The notes under the pieces: model-generated | Databases searched by the model: none | What the model saw: only the letters and a program-made list of their open reading frames with translations | What the model was told of the DNA's origin: nothing | Program-made: the position numbers and the translations under genes | Shown: one piece after another, positions 1 to 5,923 of the stretch | How positions within the stretch are numbered: position 1 is the stretch's first letter | How the letters are laid out: each line of letters opens with the position of its first letter | DNA from: Actinomycetes bacterium | Lineage (GTDB): Bacteria > Actinomycetota > Actinomycetes > Actinomycetales > Microbacteriaceae | DNA: 5,923 nucleotides | Direction of reading: 5' to 3' | Assembly: GCA_023390155.1 (NCBI GenBank) | Contig: JAEWDJ010000396.1 | Span: 1-5,923 of the forward strand

Positions 1-459
1 GCCATCGCCCTCGCGGCGTCGGGACTCGCGCTGGCGCTCGCCGGGTGCACACCGGCCGCCCCCTCGGCGTCACCGACCACGTCGAAGCCGACGGCCACGG
101 CGACCAGCACGCCGGCGGCCGCTGCCCCCAAGCTGGTCCCGGGAGGCACGGCGGAGGAGAACCTGCCGTTCTTCGATTCCGTCAACAAAGCGACGCTGGC
201 GGCGAACCCCGACGCGAAGGGCCGCGATTTCATCGACGCCCTGGTCGCGGCCGGGTTCTCGAAGACCGACATGCAGCTGACCGTCGACACCACCACGATC
301 GGACTCAAGGCGAACAGCATCCAGTTCTCGGTCAAGCTCGGCGAGAGCTGCCTCATCGGCCAGAACGGCGCCGATGCCGGCGGCTACAACAGCATGACCA
401 CCCCGGTGCTCTCCACCGGGGCGTGCCTGATCGGGCAGACGCGCGCGATCGACTGGTAG
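1..459 (+). CDS. Secreted lipoprotein of unknown function (5' end outside window; DUF6993-like)
   Basis: The frame is open from the first base to TAG at 457-459, giving 152 visible residues. The start codon and the charged n-region of the signal peptide lie upstream of the window. The visible part opens with a hydrophobic Ala/Leu stretch ending in a lipobox (L-A-G-C, Cys16), so the mature protein should be lipidated and held on the outer face of the membrane. A Pro/Thr/Ser/Ala-rich linker follows (about residues 17-43), then a globular domain of about 105 residues. This domain has two cysteines (117 and 142), each inside an identical C-L-I-G-Q pentapeptide, which could form a disulfide. From memory, small lipoproteins of this kind (DUF6993) sit just before ettA in Microbacteriaceae; that family name is an inference. 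No enzymatic motif is visible. It ends 104 nt before ettA, so cotranscription is possible but not shown. Confidence 0.75.
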   Translation, partial: AIALAASGLALALAGCTPAAPSASPTTSKPTATATSTPAAAAPKLVPGGTAEENLPFFDSVNKATLAANPDAKGRDFIDALVAAGFSKTDMQLTVDTTTIGLKANSIQFSVKLGESCLIGQNGADAGGYNSMTTPVLSTGACLIGQTRAIDW

Positions 460-510
460 CGGGCGAGGCCCCTCGCGAGCCTCAGCCGGTATCCTCGTAC
501 AGGGCGGCGA

Positions 511-526
511 TCGGATGCTCATCCGA
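511..526 (+). promoter_or_regulatory. Small hairpin in the ettA leader
   Basis: TCGGAT (511-516) is exactly complementary to ATCCGA (521-526) with a 4-nt loop, 37 nt before the ettA start. No T-tract follows, so it is a poor intrinsic terminator. It may be a leader structure or end the lipoprotein transcript, or it may be chance. No convincing -35/-10 pair for ettA was found in 460-563; TATCCT at 490-495 is only a weak -10 candidate without a -35 partner. Confidence 0.25.
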
Positions 527-563
527 CGTGCGCCAGCGGACGACAGGGAGTTAGAGAAGAAAC

Positions 564-2246
<1,683 letters not shown>

Positions 2247-2265
2247 CGCCACCAGGAGGAGACCC

Positions 2266-2742
2266 ATGCGACTGCACGTGCCGATCAAGCTCCGCTGGAG
2301 CGACCTGGACGCGTACGGGCACGTCAACAACGCCGAGATGCTGCGCCTCCTCGAGGAGGCCCGCATCGAGGCGTTCTGGGTCACGGACGACGCCGAGGCG
2401 GCGGTGGGAGGCTCCACCGCCGTCCTCGACGGGCGGCCGGGCGCTGACACCCTCACGCTGATCGCCCGCCAGGAGATCGAGTACCTCGCGCCCATCCCGT
2501 ACCTCCGGCCGCCGCTGGACGTGCAGCTCTGGCTCGGGCGGCTCGGCGGCGCGAGCCTCGAGGTCTGTTACGAGGTGTGGTCGCCCGAGGGCGTCGAGCC
2601 GCGCACGCTGTACTCGCGCGCGGCGACGACCATCGTCCTCGTGGACGCTGCGACCGAGCGTCCGCGGCGCATCAACGAGACCGAGCGTGCGGCCTGGACG
2701 CCCTACCTCGACGAGCCGGTGCAGTTCGCGAAGCGCGGCTGA
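2266..2742 (+). CDS. Acyl-CoA thioesterase, 4HBT hotdog family (YbgC-like)
   Basis: This 158-residue cytoplasmic protein covers a single hotdog fold. Near the N-terminus it has R-W-S-D-L-D-A-Y-G-H-V-N-N (residues 10-22), the signature of the 4-hydroxybenzoyl-CoA thioesterase/YbgC group, with Asp15 at the position of the catalytic aspartate, followed by a Leu/Glu-rich helix. Family members hydrolyse acyl-CoA thioesters to free acid and CoA as oligomers. The substrate cannot be told from sequence. The ATG start at 2266 is supported by a strong ribosome binding site, AGGAGGA (2254-2260), with 5 nt spacing. It lies 19 nt after the ettA stop, suggesting cotranscription, although no functional link between the two is obvious. 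It converges on the DUF2231 gene, with only 21 nt between the two stop codons. Confidence 0.88.
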   Translation: MRLHVPIKLRWSDLDAYGHVNNAEMLRLLEEARIEAFWVTDDAEAAVGGSTAVLDGRPGADTLTLIARQEIEYLAPIPYLRPPLDVQLWLGRLGGASLEVCYEVWSPEGVEPRTLYSRAATTIVLVDAATERPRRINETERAAWTPYLDEPVQFAKRG

Positions 2743-2753
2743 CGCACCAGCCG

Positions 2754-2774
2754 CCACGGCCCGTCAGGGCGTGG
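2754..2774. terminator. Candidate bidirectional terminator between convergent genes
   Basis: CCAC (2754-2757) plus GCCC (2759-2762) pair with GGGC (2767-2770) plus GTGG (2771-2774). This gives an 8-bp GC-rich stem with one bulged G (2758) and a GTCA tetraloop. It lies between the + strand thioesterase and the - strand DUF2231 gene, and the loop contains the DUF2231 stop codon (2764-2766). There is no T-tract on either strand, which is common in high-GC actinobacteria. The call rests on the hairpin and its position. Confidence 0.45.
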
Positions 2775-3282
2775 ACGTGGGAGCGGGCGTCGGCAGCGGG
2801 GTCGGCGAGAACGAGTTCTCCCAGATCGCGCGCGATCCGGCCTCGCCGATCAGGATGACGTCGACGACGGTGGCGACCGCCAGGCCGACGGCGACGACGG
2901 CGAGGATCACGATCGCCACGGTTCTGACGGCGCGTGACGGCCGCCGCGTCGACCCCTCCCGATCGAAGAAGAAGAACCACGCCCACTGGACCGCCGTGAA
3001 CAGGAACAGCGCGATCACCCACGGGTAGAGGGTGAGGCCCAGCGCCGCGTGCTGCCGGATGAGCGGCGTCGACGGCACCCGGGCCTGCAGCCACTCGCCG
3101 GCATCGGTGACGAGGGGCACGAGCACGACGTTCGCGAGCCCGAGCAGCGGAGCGACGATGCCGAGCCGGCGGCGCGCGGCCGGCCAGAGGGGAACGGCCA
3201 CCGCGCAGAGCGCCGTCAGCGGCACGAGCACGATGACGAAATGCACCAGGAGCACGTGCAGGGGGAGCCCGTTGACCTCCAC
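2764..3282 (-). CDS. DUF2231-type four-helix membrane protein
   Basis: This 172-residue integral membrane protein has four hydrophobic segments at about residues 8-33, 40-58, 78-106 and 118-146. A charged loop follows segment 3 (DREGSTRRPSR), and a Pro/Thr/Ser tail ends the protein (about 159-172). The start N-G-L-P-L-H-x-L-L-V-H (His9, His14), the D/E-containing loop after segment 2 (D60, E63), His78 and the terminal G-E-x-G-x-x-A-I-W motif (146-154) resemble DUF2231 proteins. The family's biochemical role is not established. The conserved histidines would suit cofactor binding, but that is an inference. The start is taken as GTG at 3280-3282; upstream, the frame runs only two codons before the TAG of the Rieske gene. 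No convincing Shine-Dalgarno precedes this GTG, so translation probably depends on coupling to the Rieske gene. The adjacency suggests a membrane partner for the Rieske protein. Confidence 0.8.
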   Translation of the reverse strand: MEVNGLPLHVLLVHFVIVLVPLTALCAVAVPLWPAARRRLGIVAPLLGLANVVLVPLVTDAGEWLQARVPSTPLIRQHAALGLTLYPWVIALFLFTAVQWAWFFFFDREGSTRRPSRAVRTVAIVILAVVAVGLAVATVVDVILIGEAGSRAIWENSFSPTPLPTPAPTSTP

Positions 3283-3288
3283 GATCGG

Positions 3289-3759
3289 CTAGCCCGTGAT
3301 CGTGACGGTGTCGCCGTCCACCGTCGCCGACAGCTTGGGCAGCGGGTCGCGCGCCGGCCCGTTCAGCACCGCGCCCGTCGCTGCGTCGAACTTCGAGCCG
3401 TGGCACGGGCAGTCGAATTCCTTGTTCTGCGGCGCCACCGTGCAGCCCTGGTGGGTGCACACGGCGCTGAAGGCGACGACGGTGCCGGCGGTCGGCTGCG
3501 AGACGACGATCGGCGCGGAGCCGAGCGAGGCGGAGACGGCGCCGCCGACCGGGATCGATGACAGCGCGACGGTCGTCGAGCCACCGGAGCCACCAGAGCC
3601 GCCAGACCCTCCGGAGCCGGACTCCGCTCCCGTACCGCCCGAGCCGGAACCTCCGGAACCGCCCGTGCACGCGGCGAGTAGCAGGGTCGCCGCGCCGGCG
3701 GCGCTGACGCCGCCGATCTGGACGAGGGTGCGACGGGTGAGCGGGGCCTTGTCGTTCAT
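3289..3759 (-). CDS. Rieske [2Fe-2S] lipoprotein with twin-arginine signal
   Basis: This 156-residue exported iron-sulfur protein starts with a twin-arginine signal (T-R-R-T-L-V at 8-13, then a hydrophobic stretch to residue 30). The signal ends in a lipobox, L-A-A-C with Cys31, so it is probably exported folded by Tat and lipid-anchored outside. Residues 33-61 form an unusually pure Gly/Ser linker. The Rieske domain (about 62-156) carries C-T-H-Q-G-C (101-106) and C-P-C-H-G-S (117-122). Cys101, His103, Cys117 and His120 should bind the cluster, and Cys106/Cys119 are placed to form the stabilising disulfide seen in bc1-type Rieske proteins. It lacks the extra domains of dioxygenase Rieske proteins and is not part of a qcr operon here, so it is best read as a small standalone electron carrier. 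The ATG at 3757-3759 has AGAGGA (3767-3772 on the opposite strand) as ribosome binding site at 7 nt spacing. Its promoter faces that of the ECF sigma gene. Confidence 0.93.
   Translation of the reverse strand: MNDKAPLTRRTLVQIGGVSAAGAATLLLAACTGGSGGSGSGGTGAESGSGGSGGSGGSGGSTTVALSSIPVGGAVSASLGSAPIVVSQPTAGTVVAFSAVCTHQGCTVAPQNKEFDCPCHGSKFDAATGAVLNGPARDPLPKLSATVDGDTVTITG
3577..3663 (-). repeat. Degenerate 9-nt tandem repeat encoding the Gly/Ser linker of the Rieske protein
   Basis: On the + strand, four consecutive 9-nt units (3581-3616: ccaccggag, ccaccagag, ccgccagac, cctccggag) follow the pattern CCNCCRGAS, with related but less regular sequence to 3663. On the coding strand each unit gives Gly-Gly-Ser. 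The tract joins the lipidated Cys31 to the Rieske domain and is a likely site of length variation by slippage. Confidence 0.75.
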
Positions 3760-3800
3760 GCGTTTGTCCTCTCGGTCGGCGTAGCGTCGTGCTAACCGTA

Positions 3801-3828
3801 TGCACGGGGGCGATCGGCGCTCGGTTCA
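3801..3828 (-). promoter_or_regulatory. SigL-type ECF promoter for the Rieske/DUF2231 operon
   Basis: Read on the - strand, TGAACC (3828-3823) is followed by exactly 16 nt and CGTGCA (3806-3801). The mycobacterial SigL consensus is TGAACC, 16-18 nt, CGTGTC, so the -35 is identical and the -10 keeps CGTG. Initiation would fall near 3793-3796, leaving a leader of about 35 nt that contains the AGAGGA ribosome binding site. This is a sequence match to a known consensus, not an experimental result. Confidence 0.62.
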
Positions 3829-3851
3829 TCGTGGCGGCGAATCCGATGAAC
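3824..3851. repeat. Perfect 8-bp inverted repeat covering the two divergent -35 elements
   Basis: GTTCATCG (3824-3831) and CGATGAAC (3844-3851) are exact reverse complements separated by 12 nt. The arms contain most of the two oppositely facing -35 hexamers and also share flanking CGA bases outside the hexamers. It may simply reflect an extended -35 used twice, or it may be a separate operator. Confidence 0.7.
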
Positions 3852-3874
3852 TTTCCGTGAGCGCGCATCGTGTC
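3847..3874 (+). promoter_or_regulatory. SigL-type ECF promoter, probably autoregulatory, for the sigma/anti-sigma operon
   Basis: TGAACT (3847-3852), a 16-nt spacer (3853-3868) and CGTGTC (3869-3874) match the mycobacterial SigL promoter consensus in the -10 and in five of six -35 bases. Initiation near 3881-3882 would leave a leader of about 22 nt before the ATG at 3904, which favours that start over the upstream GTG. ECF sigma factors commonly transcribe their own operons. Confidence 0.66.
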
Positions 3875-3892
3875 ATCGGTGACCAGGAGTGG

Positions 3893-3898
3893 AGGAGG
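3893..3898 (+). promoter_or_regulatory. Ribosome binding site that sets the ECF sigma start
   Basis: AGGAGG lies 5 nt before ATG at 3904-3906, a near-ideal arrangement. The alternative in-frame GTG at 3889 would put this site inside the coding region and leave a leader of only about 8 nt from the predicted transcription start, so ATG 3904 is preferred. Confidence 0.8.
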
Positions 3899-3903
3899 TG
3901 GGC

Positions 3904-4416
3904 ATGCCGGACGACGACGCGCGTCTGCTGCGGGAGCTGCACGAGCAGCACTCGCAGGCCGTCTGGCGCTATGTCGTGCACCTCACCGGCGACCAGGCTC
4001 TGGCCGACGATGTCGTTCAGGAGACGCTCCTGCGCGCCTGGCGGCGGCCCGCGGTCCTCGACCAGTCGCAGCACTCGGCGCGCGCCTGGCTCTTCACGGT
4101 GGCGCGCAACATCGTCATCGACACGAAGCGCAGCGCCCGCAACCAGCACGAGTTCGCCACGGACGCGCTGCCGGAGGCGGCCTCGGCGGCGAACGAATCG
4201 GACGCGGTGCTCGACGCCTGGCTGGTGTCGGACGCGCTGGCCGAGCTCTCGCACGAGCATCGGGCGGTGATCGTGCACGCCTACTACGGCGGCCGGTCCA
4301 TCGCCGAGATCTCGCGCGAGCTCGACGTGCCGGAGGGGACCGTGAAGTCGCGGCTCCACTACGGTCTGCGGGCGTTGCGGCTCGCCCTGCAGGAGAGAGG
4401 AGTGACGGAGCGATGA
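3904..4416 (+). CDS. sigL: ECF RNA polymerase sigma factor, SigL-like
   Basis: This 170-residue sigma-70 family protein consists only of the region 2 and region 4 domains. Region 2 spans about residues 8-75, with the D-D-V-V-Q-E-T-L-L-R-A-W core (35-46) that binds core polymerase and the -10 element, followed by a segment ending near T-K-R. A short acidic linker follows (about 80-110). Region 4 spans about 112-165, with L-S-H-E-H-R-A-V (115-122) and the helix-turn-helix V-P-E-G-T-V-K-S-R (142-150) that reads the -35. The pairing with an anti-sigma factor very similar to mycobacterial RslA, and SigL-like promoter motifs at its own locus, support assignment to the SigL type. The symbol is by similarity. 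Start choice: ATG 3904 with AGGAGG at 3893-3898. Its stop overlaps the anti-sigma start (ATGA), implying translational coupling, and it is divergent from the Rieske operon. Confidence 0.92.
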   Translation: MPDDDARLLRELHEQHSQAVWRYVVHLTGDQALADDVVQETLLRAWRRPAVLDQSQHSARAWLFTVARNIVIDTKRSARNQHEFATDALPEAASAANESDAVLDAWLVSDALAELSHEHRAVIVHAYYGGRSIAEISRELDVPEGTVKSRLHYGLRALRLALQERGVTER

Positions 4417-5135
4417 CGACGCACGACGAGTTCGCGACCTGGGACGCGGCGTACGTCCTCGGCGCGCTGTCGCCGGCGGACAGAAGGGCCTACGAGGAGC
4501 ACCTGCGCGAGTGCGACCGGTGCGCGGCGGCGGTGGCCGAGCTGGCCGGCGTCCCGGGGCTGCTCGGGCGGCTGCCGCGCGAGCAGGGACTGGCCGCACT
4601 GAGCGAGCCGGAGTCCCCGCTCGAGTCCCAGCGAGGCTCAGAGCGTGCCGGTGTCGACTCGGAGGTCCTGCCCCGGCTCATCGCCCGTGCGCGGCGGCAG
4701 CGGATCCGCACGCGCTGGATCACGGCGGGTCTCTCGGCTGCGGCAGCGGTCCTCCTCGTCGGGGTGGTCGCGCTGGTCCTCCCGTCCGCGCTCGCGCCCT
4801 CCGCTCCCGAGCCGACGCCGATCGCGATGGAGCAGGTGGAGCCGAGCGCGCTCACCGCCGACCTGAACCTCACCGCCGAGTCCTGGGGCACGCGGATCGA
4901 CTCGCGCTGCACCTACGCCAGGGTCGAGGAGGACCACGGCGCCCACAGCTGGACGTACGCGATGGTCGTCACCGACCGGCAGGGCCGGCAGACGCAGGTC
5001 TCGACCTGGACCGCCGAAGAGGGCGAGACCGTCGTGCCGACGGCCACGACGAGCGTCGCGCTCGCCGACATCGCAGCGATCGACATCCGCTCCGCCGGAG
5101 ACGGGACGGTGCTCCTGCGGAGCACGTTCGGCTGA
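4413..5135 (+). CDS. rslA: Zinc-binding membrane anti-sigma factor, RslA-like
   Basis: This 240-residue protein is a single-pass membrane anti-sigma factor. The cytoplasmic N-terminus carries W-D-A-A-Y-V-L-G-A-L (10-19) and the zinc motif H-x-x-x-C-x-x-C (His30, Cys34, Cys37) of ZAS-type anti-sigma domains. A Glu/Ser-rich linker follows, then one membrane helix at about 102-128 preceded by Arg-rich sequence (inside-positive). The extracytoplasmic domain (about 130-240) resembles the RskA C-terminal domain. The order and wording match Mycobacterium tuberculosis RslA closely from memory (AAYVLGALS, the membrane region, the AMVV segment and the final VLL segment). In M. tuberculosis, RslA sequesters SigL and releases it when the zinc thiols are oxidised; the same switch here is an inference. 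ATG 4413-4415 overlaps the sigma stop, and GGAG (4407-4410) and AGAGAGGAG (4394-4402) lie just upstream. The extracellular part has a single Cys. Confidence 0.92.
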   Translation: MTTHDEFATWDAAYVLGALSPADRRAYEEHLRECDRCAAAVAELAGVPGLLGRLPREQGLAALSEPESPLESQRGSERAGVDSEVLPRLIARARRQRIRTRWITAGLSAAAAVLLVGVVALVLPSALAPSAPEPTPIAMEQVEPSALTADLNLTAESWGTRIDSRCTYARVEEDHGAHSWTYAMVVTDRQGRQTQVSTWTAEEGETVVPTATTSVALADIAAIDIRSAGDGTVLLRSTFG

Positions 5136-5136
5136 C

Positions 5137-5180
5137 GCGCCCGGTCAGGGGGCGCAGCCGGCGCGTCAGCCAGCGCGGCT
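5137..5180. terminator. Candidate terminator hairpins between convergent rslA and tesB
   Basis: Two GC-rich hairpins fill this 52-nt gap. GCGCCC (5137-5142) pairs with GGGCGC (5150-5155) around a 7-nt loop. AGCC plus GCGC (5156-5164, bulged G at 5160) pair with GCGC plus GGCT (5173-5180). Neither is followed by a T-tract. The position between convergent genes supports a bidirectional termination role. Confidence 0.4.
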
Positions 5181-5187
5181 CGCGACG

Positions 5188-5923
5188 TCAGTCCGCGTCG
5201 GCGGCCGGCACCCGCAGCATCGCCTCCTGAGCGACGCTCGCGACGAGCCGGCCGTCCCGGCTGTAGATGCGTCCGAGGGCGAGGCCCCGCCCGCCGCTCG
5301 CCGAGGGTGACTCCTGCACGTAGAGCAGCCATTCGTCGACGCGTGCCGGGCGGTGCCACCACATGGCGTGATCGAGGCTCGCCGCCTTGAGTCCTGGGGT
5401 CGCCCAGGCCACGCCGTGACGACGCATGATCGACTCCATGATCGTGTAATCGCTCGCGTACGCCAGCGCTGCGCGATGCAGCGCCGGGTCGTCGGGCAGG
5501 TCGCCGATGCTGCGGAACCAGACGGCCTGGTGCGCGACGTGCTCGCCCTCGACGCTGAGGTAGACCGGGGACGTCACGTGCCGCATGTCGAACGGCCGCT
5601 GGCTCGCCCAGTACTGCGCGACCGGGTGCCGGACCTCTTCCAGGGTGTCCGCCGACGACGGGAGGGACTCCGGGTCGGGCAGCCCCTCCGGCATCGCGAC
5701 CTGGTGCTCCAGGCCCTCGTCCTCGTCCTGGAACGACGCGATCATCGAGAGGATCGGCAGCCCGTTCTGGTACGCCTGCGTGCGCCGCGTCGAGAACGAC
5801 CGGCCGTCGTGGATGCGGTCCACCGAGAACGTGATCGGGAAGTTGACGTCTCCGGGCCGGAGGAAGTACCCGTGCATCGAGTGGATGCTGCGCTCGTCGG
5901 CGCCCGTGCGGGTCGCCGCGACG
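5188..5923 (-). CDS. tesB: Acyl-CoA thioesterase II, TesB type (5' end outside window)
   Basis: About 244 residues are visible, from the window edge to TGA at 5190-5188. E. coli TesB has 286, so roughly 40 N-terminal residues lie beyond the window. The internal Met at 5877 (H-S-M-H-G-Y-F-L-R-P-G-D) is inside a conserved block and is not the start. The double-hotdog layout is clear: S-M-H-G-Y-F-L-R-P-G-D and F-S-T-R-R early, then Y-A-S-D, D-H-A-M-W-W-H-R-P and E-W-L-L-Y. The active-site positions of E. coli Asp204, Thr228 and Gln278 correspond to an Asp encoded at 5449-5451, a Ser at 5377-5379 and a Gln at 5227-5229, with identical 24- and 50-residue spacing. Thr is replaced by Ser, a conservative hydroxyl swap. 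The enzyme hydrolyses medium- and long-chain acyl-CoAs in the cytoplasm. It converges on rslA with a 52-nt gap and shows no SigL-like element in the visible part. Confidence 0.93.
   Translation of the reverse strand, partial: VAATRTGADERSIHSMHGYFLRPGDVNFPITFSVDRIHDGRSFSTRRTQAYQNGLPILSMIASFQDEDEGLEHQVAMPEGLPDPESLPSSADTLEEVRHPVAQYWASQRPFDMRHVTSPVYLSVEGEHVAHQAVWFRSIGDLPDDPALHRAALAYASDYTIMESIMRRHGVAWATPGLKAASLDHAMWWHRPARVDEWLLYVQESPSASGGRGLALGRIYSRDGRLVASVAQEAMLRVPAADAD

Noticed and set aside
463..483. GC-rich inverted repeats after the lipoprotein stop (GAGGC at 465-469 with GCCTC at 479-483; CTCGCGAG at 473-480) as a terminator
   Set aside because: The stems are short, mutually exclusive and not followed by a T-tract, so a terminator cannot be supported over chance in GC-rich DNA.
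45..554. Open frame of 169 codons overlapping the lipoprotein gene
   Set aside because: It is an out-of-frame shadow of the lipoprotein, His/Arg/Gly-rich with no motif. The frame starting at base 1 has the lipobox and a coherent secreted domain.
2672..3868. 398-codon open frame on the - strand across the DUF2231 and Rieske genes
   Set aside because: It runs in a different frame through two recognisable genes and is rich in Arg/Ala/Gly/Pro with no motif. It would also cover the divergent promoter region.
3889..3903. GTG at 3889 as the start of the ECF sigma gene
   Set aside because: ATG 3904 has a strong AGGAGG at ideal spacing. The GTG would use up that ribosome binding site as codons and lies only a few bases from the predicted transcription start.
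3870..4412. Upstream extension of the anti-sigma frame to 3870, giving 421 residues
   Set aside because: The upstream part is out of frame with the sigma gene it overlaps and is Arg/Ala-rich noise. The ATG at 4413 overlaps the sigma stop and begins the conserved anti-sigma domain.
4864..4891. TGAACC inside rslA as a further SigL-type promoter
   Set aside because: No CGTG-like -10 occurs at 16-nt spacing (the hexamer there is GGGCAC), and the site is within coding sequence with no suitable downstream gene on that strand.

Overview
The window is high-GC, densely coded DNA with short intergenic gaps, some GTG starts and overlapping stop/start codons. This is typical of Actinobacteria. The gene content (lipoprotein, ettA-type ABC-F and hotdog thioesterase, then a SigL/RslA-like sigma/anti-sigma pair) suggests a Microbacteriaceae-like chromosome. 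The family assignment is an inference; nothing in the window names the species.

Layout. The left part (1-2742, all + strand) holds the 3' end of a small secreted lipoprotein, then ettA (an ABC-F ribosome-associated ATPase), then a small 4HBT hotdog acyl-CoA thioesterase 19 nt downstream. This looks like ordinary housekeeping sequence. The middle (2764-5135) is a divergent locus. On the - strand are a Tat/lipobox Rieske [2Fe-2S] protein and a four-helix DUF2231-type membrane protein. On the + strand are an ECF sigma factor and, overlapping by ATGA, its membrane anti-sigma factor, which has an HxxxCxxC zinc motif and resembles mycobacterial RslA. The right end (5188-5923, - strand) holds most of a TesB-type acyl-CoA thioesterase whose N-terminus lies outside the window.

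The most interesting feature is the 144-nt gap between the Rieske gene and the sigma gene. It carries two divergent promoter-like elements of the type reported for mycobacterial SigL (TGAACC, 16-18 nt, CGTGTC): TGAACT-N16-CGTGTC facing the sigma gene and TGAACC-N16-CGTGCA facing the Rieske gene. Their -35 boxes lie back to back within a perfect 8-bp inverted repeat. The simplest reading is one regulatory unit. A thiol/zinc anti-sigma factor would release the sigma factor, which would then activate its own operon and an extracytoplasmic redox pair (surface Rieske protein plus membrane partner). The Rieske and DUF2231 genes are also in the same reading frame, separated only by TAG and two codons.

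There is no CRISPR array, tRNA, rRNA, insertion sequence or other sign of a mobile element. No gap exceeds 300 nt.
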